Origin: Solirubrobacterales bacterium
GTDB lineage: Bacteria; Actinomycetota; Thermoleophilia; Solirubrobacterales; Solirubrobacteraceae
Direction of reading: 5' to 3'
DNA length: 5,598 nt
Assembly: GCA_027314825.1 (NCBI GenBank)
Contig: DAHVAB010000182.1
Coordinates: 1-5,598, forward strand
The translations under genes were made by a program, and so were the position numbers. The stretch's first letter is position 1. Each line of letters starts with the position of its first letter. The notes beneath the pieces are model-generated. The model made no database searches. It saw nothing but the letters and a program-made list of their open reading frames with translations, and was not told where the DNA came from. Of the stretch, positions 1 to 4,485 are shown in pieces.

Positions 1-734
1 AGAGCGAGCAGGCGCTCCGGAGGCTCTTCTCGCTGGTGAGCACGTGGTTCGTGCTGGCGACCGGGGTGATCGTCGCCGCGGTCGTGCTGCTGGGCCGCTA
101 CCTGGTGCGGATCTTCGCCGCCCCGGCCTTCTTCGGCGCGCATACGGCGCTGCCCTGGCTGGCGCTCGCATGGACGCTGTACGGGCTCTACCAGATGGCG
201 ATAGTCGCGACCGGCAGGGCGATGGTCACGTCTCGAAACGTGCCGGCGGCGGCCACCGGGCTGTTCGGCAGTCGGCTCGCGGCCTGTCTGGCCTGCGGAC
301 TTCCCGAGTACTGCACGCGCTATCGGGGGGCGGTGTCGCTTCCCCACAGCCTGAGGCCCTGCGGCCCGGCCGCGCTGCCGGGCGGCGGCGCCGGGCTGGG
401 AATCGCGGGCGCGGGGATCGCGCTCTGCGGCGCCTATGTGGCGATGCTCGCGGTGATCCACGTGCTGATGAGGCGCGTCTTTCCGATCCGCTTCGAATGG
501 GCGCGCCTGGCCCGGTTGGTCGCGATCCTCGCCGGGGTCGCCGTCTCCGGAGAGCTGCTGCTGCCGAGCTCGGGCGCGGAGGGCTTCGTGACGCGCGTCC
601 TCTGGATGGCGCTGATCCCGGCCCTGCTGATCGCCACCCGGTTTCTGCGCCCGCGGGAGATCGTCCAGGCGCGCAGGATGCTCGGCGCGGCCCGCGCGTT
701 AACACGGATGGCCTCCGCGCGGCGGGGGCGTTGA
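1..734 (+). CDS. Polysaccharide biosynthesis flippase (Wzx/MATE-like), C-terminal part
   Basis: The frame is open from the window edge (SEQALRRLFSLVSTWF...), so the true start lies upstream; the in-frame GTG at 36 is internal. The protein is strongly hydrophobic, with membrane segments near 40-95, 140-215, 400-470, 510-560 and 595-640 nt. Motifs such as LVRIFAAPAFFGA, LPWLALAWTLYGLY and LGIAGAGIALCGAYV match the C-terminal half of oligosaccharide flippases, which move lipid-linked sugar units across the inner membrane for capsule or O-antigen-like polymers. It ends in a basic tail with TGA at 732-734. Odd feature: about 43 residues encoded at roughly 264-392 are Cys/Pro/Gly-rich and stand where one short hydrophobic helix and loop would be expected. 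This may be an insertion, a pair of compensating frameshifts or an assembly error, so functionality is uncertain. The family call is firm; the sugar substrate cannot be inferred. Confidence 0.8.
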   Translation, partial: SEQALRRLFSLVSTWFVLATGVIVAAVVLLGRYLVRIFAAPAFFGAHTALPWLALAWTLYGLYQMAIVATGRAMVTSRNVPAAATGLFGSRLAACLACGLPEYCTRYRGAVSLPHSLRPCGPAALPGGGAGLGIAGAGIALCGAYVAMLAVIHVLMRRVFPIRFEWARLARLVAILAGVAVSGELLLPSSGAEGFVTRVLWMALIPALLIATRFLRPREIVQARRMLGAARALTRMASARRGR

Positions 735-739
735 GGTTC

Positions 740-776
740 TTGACCGCCAACCTGGTGTTACCGGTATACTAGTGGA
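740..776 (+). promoter_or_regulatory. vapBC promoter, probably leaderless, with palindromic operator candidates
   Basis: A TTGACC box (740-745) and a TATACT box (765-770) are separated by 19 bp, slightly long. Only six bases lie between the -10 box and the ATG at 777, so transcription should begin at or beside the start codon; no Shine-Dalgarno sequence is present. A perfect palindrome TACCGGTA (759-766) overlaps the -10 box, and an AGGTT/AACCT inverted repeat (734-738, 749-753) brackets the -35 box. Either could be the autoregulatory site of the ribbon-helix-helix antitoxin; that is inference from how VapBC operons are usually controlled. Confidence 0.65.
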
Positions 777-1001
777 ATGGCCAAGGTGATGATCTCGCTT
801 CCCGACGAGCTGTTGGCGCGCGTGGATGCTGAGGCGGCCGAGCGTGGAAGCACCCGCAGCGCCACGATTCGGCGCCTGGCGGACGCCGCGCTGGGTGAGC
901 GTGAGCGGCTGCTCGCCGCGAAGATGGCCGAGCTCGACGGGCACGCGCGCGGTCACGGTGGCGATGTCGTGCGCGAGCTGAAGGCCGGACGGCCCGGTTG
1001 A
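777..1001 (+). CDS. vapB: VapB-type ribbon-helix-helix antitoxin
   Basis: This 74-residue protein opens with a ribbon-helix-helix fold: a beta strand and first helix at residues 3-20 (KVMISLPDELLARVDAEA), then a turn and second helix at 23-39 (GSTRSATIRRLADAAL), as in CopG/VapB antitoxins. The charged tail (about residues 42-74) would be the part that wraps and blocks the toxin. The RHH half should bind the promoter as a dimer and repress the operon. The ATG is supported by the -10 box six bases upstream. The stop codon overlaps the start of the PIN toxin gene by four bases, which is typical of VapBC operons. Family assignment is firm; the specific VapB subgroup is not determined. Confidence 0.88.
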   Translation: MAKVMISLPDELLARVDAEAAERGSTRSATIRRLADAALGERERLLAAKMAELDGHARGHGGDVVRELKAGRPG

Positions 1002-1414
1002 TCTTCCTGGATGCGAGCGCGCTGCTCGCCGCCGAGGACATCGAGGATCCCAGCCACCCCGCGGCGTCGGCGCTGCTGCGGGCCGGCTCGCTGGGGACGC
1101 TCGATCTTGCCGCCTACGAGGTGGTGAACGTCGCCGAGGTGCGCTGGCGAGATCGCGATGCGGCGCAGCGGCTGCGCGAGCGGGTGTGGGCGATCGCGGA
1201 TCTCGGGGTGCTCGTCCGAGTCGATCGAGCGCTTGCGCAGCGAGCCGCCGAGCTTGCCCGCGAGCATGCGATCAGCGCCTACGATGCGGCATATGTGGCC
1301 GGCGCGGAGCGGGTCGGGGCGCCGCTCGCCAGCTGCGATGAGCGCGATCTGGTCTCCCGCGGTCTCGCGAAGCTCCCACGCGAGCTGATCGCTCAGCCGC
1401 CAAGATCCACGTAG
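998..1414 (+). CDS. vapC: VapC-type PIN-domain ribonuclease toxin
   Basis: A 138-residue protein, normal length for VapC. The acidic metal-binding residues of a PIN domain are present: D5 (FLDASALL), E41 (AYEVVNVAEV), D96 (SAYDAAYVAGA) and D114 (SCDERDL). Family members cut RNA, often tRNA or rRNA, when released from their antitoxin; the target here is unknown. The start is a TTG at 998-1000 inside a TTGA overlap with the antitoxin stop. No other start would preserve the conserved first strand, so translation probably depends on coupling to vapB and should be weak. The C-terminal dozen residues overlap, on the opposite strand, the end of a broken ATPase gene, so the extreme C-terminus may have been reshaped by that junction. 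It appears functional. Confidence 0.9.
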   Translation: MIFLDASALLAAEDIEDPSHPAASALLRAGSLGTLDLAAYEVVNVAEVRWRDRDAAQRLRERVWAIADLGVLVRVDRALAQRAAELAREHAISAYDAAYVAGAERVGAPLASCDERDLVSRGLAKLPRELIAQPPRST

Positions 1415-1584
1415 GCGGGCCGCTCCTGCGGCGCGGCTGCGGCTTTCAGCCCGCGCTCGGAGATGGATTGAGCGAGCGTGCTCTTGCCGACCTGGCGTGC
1501 GCCGAGCAGCGCGACCACGCGGGTGTCGGCGAGCGCTTCGAGCACGTGAGGGCGGATATGGCGTTCGATGAATGGGATCGCCAC
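1393..1584 (-). pseudogene. N-terminal fragment of DUF4143-type AAA ATPase
   Basis: From a GTG at 1584 the frame encodes 63 residues (VAIPFIERHIRPHVLEALAD...). They match the start of the archaeal-type/DUF4143 ATPase family, including an intact Walker A motif GARQVGKST at residues 28-36 and a following strand PAYVDL. Family members are usually about 380-420 residues. Here the Walker B region, the rest of the AAA domain and the DUF4143 domain are missing, and the frame stops inside the 3' end of vapC. The frame extends upstream of 1584 without a stop, but those residues are not family-like. It is best read as a truncated remnant left by a rearrangement whose breakpoint is near 1395-1405. It cannot hydrolyse ATP productively without the lost parts. 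Confidence 0.72.
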
Positions 1585-1604
1585 GGTGGCGAGAGTACCG
1601 CAGC

Positions 1605-1644
1605 GCCCGGCAGATCGACGGAATTCAGCCCGGCAGATCGACGG
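1605..1644. repeat. Two direct copies of a 17-bp sequence
   Basis: GCCCGGCAGATCGACGG occurs exactly at 1605-1621 and again at 1628-1644, a 23-bp period with a six-base spacer. It lies in the non-coding stretch between the ATPase fragment and the GNAT terminator hairpin. Two copies are too few for an array. They may be a tandem duplication scar or a binding site. Confidence 0.7.
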
Positions 1645-1667
1645 GCCGTGGCCGATCCAGGCGATTC

Positions 1668-1695
1668 CCACACTGGGGGCCGAAGCCCCTTGTGG
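1668..1695 (-). terminator. UUCG-tetraloop hairpin downstream of the GNAT gene
   Basis: Read on the minus strand, the core is GGGGC-TTCG-GCCCC, extended by a CCACA/TGTGG outer stem with a two-base bulge. The C(UUCG)G loop is exceptionally stable and common in bacterial terminators. It lies 26-53 nt past the acetyltransferase stop codon. There is no U-run, which is common for proposed high-GC actinobacterial terminators but weakens the call. Confidence 0.6.
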
Positions 1696-1720
1696 TCGCC
1701 CGCTCTCCCGTGGCCGACGC

Positions 1721-2344
1721 TCAGAACCGGCTTGACGCCGCTCTGAGCGGATCATCTGCCAGCTCGAAGCCGCGACTCAGGTGCCATCGCAGGCTCGCAA
1801 TGTTGGCGGCCGACGTTGCGCTTGCGAGTGCCCCGACGCCCCGGGCCGGCAGGGTGTGCACCAGGAAACCGAGAAGCGAGGTGGCGAGCCCGCGATCGCG
1901 CGCATCGCGGCGTACCGTGAGCCACGTCAGGGTGGGCGTGCCCGCCTGCCCCGGGAGCAGAAGGGCAGCTGCGCATATCCCGTCGACATCGGCTGCGAGC
2001 ACGCCGAGGTCCTGTGCGAGCAGGCTGCGCTCAATCTCCGCGTGCAGATGCACATCTCGATCCGGCATGCTGCGGTACGGGTCCTCTTCGGCCCAGACCT
2101 CCAGCAGCAGCTTCGCGATCCCATCGCGGTCACGCCGGCTCTCGCTCCTGCGGATCTCGATGTCGCCGCATGGCGTCGTGGTGACCGGCAAGTCGGTGGC
2201 GCGGAGGAAGCGAAGCGGTCGTGGACGCGGCGAGAGCCATGCTTCGCCGTCGATGCGCTCGTACTTCCAGTCGGGATGTCGCGGCAGGCGGCGCAACAGG
2301 TCGGCGGGCAGCGGGAATCGGATGCTTCCAGACATGAGCGTCAT
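1721..2344 (-). CDS. GNAT-family N-acetyltransferase with N-terminal extension
   Basis: This is a 207-residue protein. The GNAT domain occupies about residues 60-200. Motif A is at 139-158 (LTWLTVRRDARDRGLATSLL), where R-D-R-G-L-A (149-154) forms the acetyl-CoA pyrophosphate loop. Motif B is at 178-195 (AANIASLRWHLSRGFEL). Residues 10-42 form an extra N-terminal piece (RLPRHPDWKYERIDGEAW, then LSPRPRP), which I recall from a subset of bacterial GNATs but cannot assign a role. The enzyme should transfer acetyl from acetyl-CoA to an amine; its substrate is unknown. The ATG at 2344 is preferred over the one at 2335 because a GAGG lies a few bases upstream. It starts six bases after the stop of the deleted hicB and is probably co-transcribed with the frames upstream of it. 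The gene looks intact. Confidence 0.85.
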   Translation of the reverse strand: MTLMSGSIRFPLPADLLRRLPRHPDWKYERIDGEAWLSPRPRPLRFLRATDLPVTTTPCGDIEIRRSESRRDRDGIAKLLLEVWAEEDPYRSMPDRDVHLHAEIERSLLAQDLGVLAADVDGICAAALLLPGQAGTPTLTWLTVRRDARDRGLATSLLGFLVHTLPARGVGALASATSAANIASLRWHLSRGFELADDPLRAASSRF

Positions 2345-2350
2345 GCCGCC

Positions 2351-2449
2351 TCAGACCACCGCGGCGCCGGCGGGGTGGTGCGGCACGGGCCGTGCCCGAC
2401 CGCCCTGGCGCACGTCCTCCGCCTGCTCGTAAACCACGTGCTCTCTCAC
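2351..2449 (-). pseudogene. Internally deleted HicB antitoxin (32 residues)
   Basis: The frame reads MREHVVYEQAED followed by VRQGGRARPVPHHPAGAAVV. Both halves match the hicB at 4651-4863 in this window: its first 13 residues (MSEYVVIYEQAED) and last 20 residues. The 37 codons between are missing. In the longer copy the missing block is bounded by the 9-bp near-repeats GCCGAGGAC and GCGGAGGAC, 111 bp apart, and a single GCGGAGGAC remains here (2414-2422). The deletion is in frame, so a short peptide could still be made, but the partial RNase-H-like fold that binds HicA is gone. The GTG start overlaps the upstream nucleotidyltransferase stop by four bases (GTGA), and GNAT begins six bases downstream. 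Confidence 0.8.
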
Positions 2450-2631
2450 CGCGGGCTCTCCGCCCTGCGCTCGACGTTGAGATTGGAGCTGCCGGGCACG
2501 GCGAGGATGCTCGAGGTCGCCCGAATGAAGCCGTGCGCGTTGACGGCAAAGCCTCCGACGACTATGTAGTCGACCCCGTGCTCGTGCAGCGCCCGCAGCA
2601 GCGCGAACGGGTCAAGCGCTTCGGCGGGCAT
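2446..2631 (-). pseudogene. Truncated nucleotidyltransferase fragment (MNT-like fold)
   Basis: The first 41 or so of 61 residues (FALLRALHEHGVDYIVVGGF, then AVNAHGFIRATSS) carry the characteristic glycine pair of the nucleotidyltransferase fold, equivalent to VIGGF in the intact protein encoded at 3094-3606. Where that protein has the catalytic ATKDSDLLV, this one has ATSSILAVP, so both metal-binding aspartates are gone. The last five codons (AESPR) match the tail of hicA (LESLR) that precedes the other hicB, so the 3' end is a junction with a hicAB locus. The remaining two thirds of the enzyme are absent. The ATG overlaps the upstream small gene by 20 bases, mirroring the 29-base overlap in the intact module. 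No catalytic function is expected. Confidence 0.75.
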
Positions 2632-2812
2632 CGCGGAACGCCTCGGCGAACCGGTTCATGAATCGCGCGAGCGCCGCGGCCTCCTTCAGGTTCGTCTCGA
2701 TCCCTCGCGCGCGATCGCGGTCGACCTGTGCGCGCTCGGCGCGTCTCTGCCGCTCGATCTCCTCCGCGGTCCACGGCCCTTTCGGCCTGGATGCGCCAGC
2801 GCTCGCCGCCAT
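2612..2812 (-). CDS. Small helical protein, putative partner of the nucleotidyltransferase
   Basis: I do not recognise a named family. It encodes 66 residues, charged and predicted almost fully helical: WTAEEIERQRRAERAQVDRD, then ARGIETNLKEAAALARFMNR and FAEAFRDA. The ETNLKEA..LARF.NRF pattern is one I associate with small proteins encoded just upstream of nucleotidyltransferases in actinobacteria. I prefer the ATG at 2812 over 2854 because a TACACT -10 box (2825-2820) lies seven bases upstream, giving a leaderless message. It is the first frame of the minus-strand run ending with GNAT. By analogy with two-gene toxin-antitoxin modules it might act as the antitoxin. The gene itself looks intact although its enzyme partner is broken. 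Confidence 0.6.
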   Translation of the reverse strand: MAASAGASRPKGPWTAEEIERQRRAERAQVDRDRARGIETNLKEAAALARFMNRFAEAFRDARRSA

Positions 2813-2903
2813 CGCCGCGAGTGTAGCGCCGGGCGCCGAGCATGCGCAGCGCATGTGCGCGCCACGCTGAGCCGCCGCCCGCCGCCGGGCCTAAGATGAA
2901 CGT
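2813..2903. promoter_or_regulatory. Divergent promoter region with a perfect 7-1-7 palindrome
   Basis: Two small-protein genes diverge from this 91-bp gap. On the minus strand TACACT (2825-2820) is seven bases from the ATG at 2812. On the plus strand TAAGAT (2892-2897) is six bases from the ATG at 2904. Between them CATGCGC-A-GCGCATG (2841-2855) is a perfect inverted repeat near the midpoint; it would cover the -35 zone of the minus-strand promoter. No clear TTGACA-like -35 is seen on either side. The palindrome is a good operator candidate; which protein binds it is unknown. Confidence 0.6.
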
Positions 2904-3122
2904 ATGAGATCCGAGCGCAGCACTCCGCTGCTGAGTCCCGGCCACGAGGAGGAGTGGGCGAGGATCAATGCCGAGGAGGCGGAGCAGCTGCGTGCGAGCA
3001 ACATGGCGCTCACGCCCGCCCAGCGACTCACTCAGGGCCAGCGCCTCTCCCAGCAGGCGGTCTCCCTGGTTGCAGCGTCGATCAGGGCGGGGCATGTCCC
3101 GGCGCGAGCCTTCTGGTCCTGA
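2904..3122 (+). CDS. Small helical protein, putative antitoxin of the nucleotidyltransferase module
   Basis: No named family is recognised. The 72 residues are mostly helical and charged: GHEEEWARINAEEAEQLRAS, then a second helical stretch MALTPAQRLTQGQRLSQQAV at about residues 34-53. The TPAQRL..G..LS pattern resembles small hypothetical proteins encoded beside nucleotidyltransferases, though this is recollection. The ATG at 2904 is supported by TAAGAT six bases upstream, implying leaderless translation. Its last 29 bases overlap the start of the nucleotidyltransferase gene, so the two are almost certainly co-expressed. It occupies the same place as the 66-residue gene in the divergent module, but residue similarity between the two is weak. 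An antitoxin or adaptor role is inference from the arrangement. Confidence 0.65.
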   Translation: MRSERSTPLLSPGHEEEWARINAEEAEQLRASNMALTPAQRLTQGQRLSQQAVSLVAASIRAGHVPARAFWS

Positions 3123-3606
3123 TCTGGCCGGCGTCGCCGCCGATGCGCTGGCGGTGGGTCTGGAGCATGTCGTTATCGGCGGGTTCAGCGTGATCTATCA
3201 CGGCCACATCCGGGCGACCAAGGACAGCGACCTGCTGGTAGCGGATGGGCCGGAGGCGGACGCGGCGGTTCTGCGCTTCCTGGAGCGCGTGCAGGCGCTG
3301 AGGTTGAGCGACGGCAAGCGGCTCACCGCAGAGGATCTCGCTGCAGCAGAGCATCTGCGCGTCGATACCCGCCACGGAATCGTCGACATCGTGCGCGGCG
3401 GCCTGCCGCCGCTGGACTATGAGACGGTGGCGGCGAGCGCGGAGACGGTGAAGTGGGAATCGCAGACGGTGCGTTTCGCGTCCCTTCCGAGCCTCGTCGG
3501 CTTCAAGCGCCTCGCGGGCCGGCCGGTCGACGAATGGGATCTGCAGGAGCTGGAAGCGATTCACGGCCCGTTGCCGATCGAGCCGATCCCGGGCCTGGAC
3601 ATCTGA
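3094..3606 (+). CDS. Nucleotidyltransferase-fold protein (MNT/AbiEii-like)
   Basis: A 170-residue protein from the ATG at 3094, which has a G-rich ribosome-binding stretch (AGGGCGGGG) just upstream. Starts further upstream in this frame would add residues unlike the family. It contains the fold's core: VVIGGFSV (26-33) with G29/G30 gripping the nucleotide, the metal-binding pair D44-x-D46 in ATKDSDLLV, and a third acidic residue D98 in GIVDIV. The C-terminal SLVGFKRLAGRPVDEWDLQE is the helical segment often seen as L..LKR..GR..D..DL in this group. Such enzymes transfer a nucleotide from NTP to a protein or tRNA; some, such as AbiEii/MenA, are toxins, while MNT partners of HEPN act as antitoxins. 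Substrate and polarity here are unknown. Its gene overlaps the small upstream gene by 29 bases. Confidence 0.78.
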   Translation: MSRREPSGPDLAGVAADALAVGLEHVVIGGFSVIYHGHIRATKDSDLLVADGPEADAAVLRFLERVQALRLSDGKRLTAEDLAAAEHLRVDTRHGIVDIVRGGLPPLDYETVAASAETVKWESQTVRFASLPSLVGFKRLAGRPVDEWDLQELEAIHGPLPIEPIPGLDI

Positions 3607-3628
3607 GCCCGCGCCGCGGGCGGCGCCC
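3607..3628. terminator. GC-rich hairpins between convergent genes
   Basis: Directly after the nucleotidyltransferase stop, GCCCGC-GCC-GCGGGC (3607-3621) forms a perfect 6-bp stem. An alternative GGGC-GGC-GCCC (3618-3628) uses the same right arm. The 22-bp gap separates two convergent stop codons, so a bidirectional terminator is reasonable. No T-run follows on either strand. Confidence 0.4.
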
Positions 3629-3979
3629 TCAGAGCGCCACCGTGATGTCCTGCCAGCGCTCTTGCGCCGGACGCTGATCGAGCAGGCGGTTCAGCCCTGA
3701 GACGATCTCGCCGAACTGGTTGTGCTGCAGCGTCCAGATCAGGATGATGCCGGCGTGAGGGCGTTGGGCCTCGGCCCACTGGCGCGCGAGCGGGGCGAAG
3801 TCGCGGCTGTTGCGTGTTATCAGGATTCGTTGTTGCGAGGCGGCCAGCTCCAGCACCTCTGGGTCTGCCAGCCCGTCGAATGCGGCTTCCTCCGCCAGGG
3901 CGAGCACGTCATGTTCGTGTGCGCGCAGGCGGTCTCCCACGCGCCGCGGCGAGAGATTCGCGTCGAGAAGCAGGCGCAA
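3629..3979 (-). CDS. DUF5615 PIN-like toxin
   Basis: A 116-residue protein, normal for DUF5615, a minimal PIN-like (Mut7-C-related) nuclease fold. The acidic sites are visible: D6 in LLLDANLSP, D39/E41 in LADPEVLELA, and D60 in ITRNSRDFAPL. Family members sit downstream of DUF433 or RHH antitoxins (VapC45-like pairs) and are presumed RNases. The TTG start (3979-3977) directly abuts the TGA of the upstream antitoxin gene with no bases between; this is the only start that keeps the conserved first strand. Like vapC in this window, the toxin therefore uses a weak start and probably relies on coupled translation. All key residues are present, so the protein is likely active. Confidence 0.85.
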   Translation of the reverse strand: MRLLLDANLSPRRVGDRLRAHEHDVLALAEEAAFDGLADPEVLELAASQQRILITRNSRDFAPLARQWAEAQRPHAGIILIWTLQHNQFGEIVSGLNRLLDQRPAQERWQDITVAL

Positions 3980-4426
3980 TCAGGCCGGTGCTGCGTCGGC
4001 TGTCTCGATGAAGGGGTAGCGCTCCCGCCATTCCTGCGCGCTGCGGCGGTTTTCTGCCATGGCGTCCGCGATCTCCTCGGGGTAGCTGTCGCGGTAGGCG
4101 AGCGCGAGGCGCACCTGTCGCTCGGTCAGATGGGTCTCGGCGACCAGCTCCTCCATCGGGCCGAAGTCGTCAAGCATCTGCGCGATCTCCCACACGTCAA
4201 GGCCGCAGCCGATCACCCAGGGGCGGCGGCCGGCGTCCTGCCCGCGGAAGCCGATGCCGGGGAACCGGCGCATGCGCGCGGCCTCCTCGGTCAGCGCCTC
4301 CACGATGGAGCTCTTGGAGCGGCGGGTCCGCCTCGCCTCCTCGGCGACCATCCGGTCCGTGGTCAGCGCGAAGCGCACGCTGAACGGCTCGCCCTTGCGA
4401 GTGTTGTGCCTGGCCGCGGTCGACAT
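3980..4426 (-). CDS. Antitoxin with RHH-like N-terminus and DUF433 domain
   Basis: A 148-residue protein. Residues about 12-55 look like a ribbon-helix-helix DNA-binding segment (PFSVRFALTTDRMVAEEARR, then SKSSIVEALTEEAARM). Residues 56-128 resemble the DUF433/VapB45 domain: PGIGFRG, the WVIGCGLDVWEIAQMLDDFG core, then LTERQVRLALAYRDSYPEEI. DUF433 proteins are winged-helix-like antitoxins paired with PIN-like toxins, as here, where the toxin gene begins at the very next base. Dual DNA-binding modules would allow autoregulation. The ATG at 4426 is supported by a TAGGTT box six bases upstream and by the absence of a Shine-Dalgarno sequence. The gene looks intact; its best current name is simply DUF433-domain antitoxin. 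Confidence 0.83.
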   Translation of the reverse strand: MSTAARHNTRKGEPFSVRFALTTDRMVAEEARRTRRSKSSIVEALTEEAARMRRFPGIGFRGQDAGRRPWVIGCGLDVWEIAQMLDDFGPMEELVAETHLTERQVRLALAYRDSYPEEIADAMAENRRSAQEWRERYPFIETADAAPA

Positions 4427-4478
4427 GCAGGCAACCTAACACAAAACTTACGTCGTACCCGCAGCCCGTAGGGGCCTA
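4427..4478 (-). promoter_or_regulatory. Leaderless promoter and operator candidates of the DUF433/DUF5615 pair
   Basis: An AT-rich island in a GC-rich sequence. On the minus strand TAGGTT (4438-4433) fits the TAnnnT -10 pattern and ends six bases before the ATG at 4426. A perfect inverted repeat TACG-T-CGTA (4449-4457) lies between the -10 and -35 zones, and TAGG-GG-CCTA (4469-4478) lies just upstream. Either could bind the antitoxin. No convincing -35 box is seen. Confidence 0.5.
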
Positions 4479-4485
4479 TCGGCGC

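Noticed and set aside
44..772. Alternative 242-codon frame over the flippase
   Set aside because: Arg/Gly/Ala-rich low-complexity translation; the overlapping frame encodes clear membrane segments and flippase motifs.
1605..1644. CRISPR array
   Set aside because: Only two 17-bp copies with a six-base spacer, and no cas genes; no array-like spacing anywhere in the window.
1572..2432. Long plus-strand open frame of 286 codons opposite the GNAT gene
   Set aside because: It is Arg/Ser-rich with no recognisable fold and lies antisense to a clear GNAT; long spurious frames are common in very GC-rich DNA.
1721..2449. HicB remnant plus GNAT as a TacAT-like toxin-antitoxin pair
   Set aside because: TacAT antitoxins are RHH proteins and TacT toxins are shorter; here the upstream frame is clearly a deleted HicB, and the GNAT has a different N-terminal build.
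3722..4471. Plus-strand 249-codon frame across the DUF433/DUF5615 genes
   Set aside because: Antisense to two well-supported genes and without recognisable motifs.
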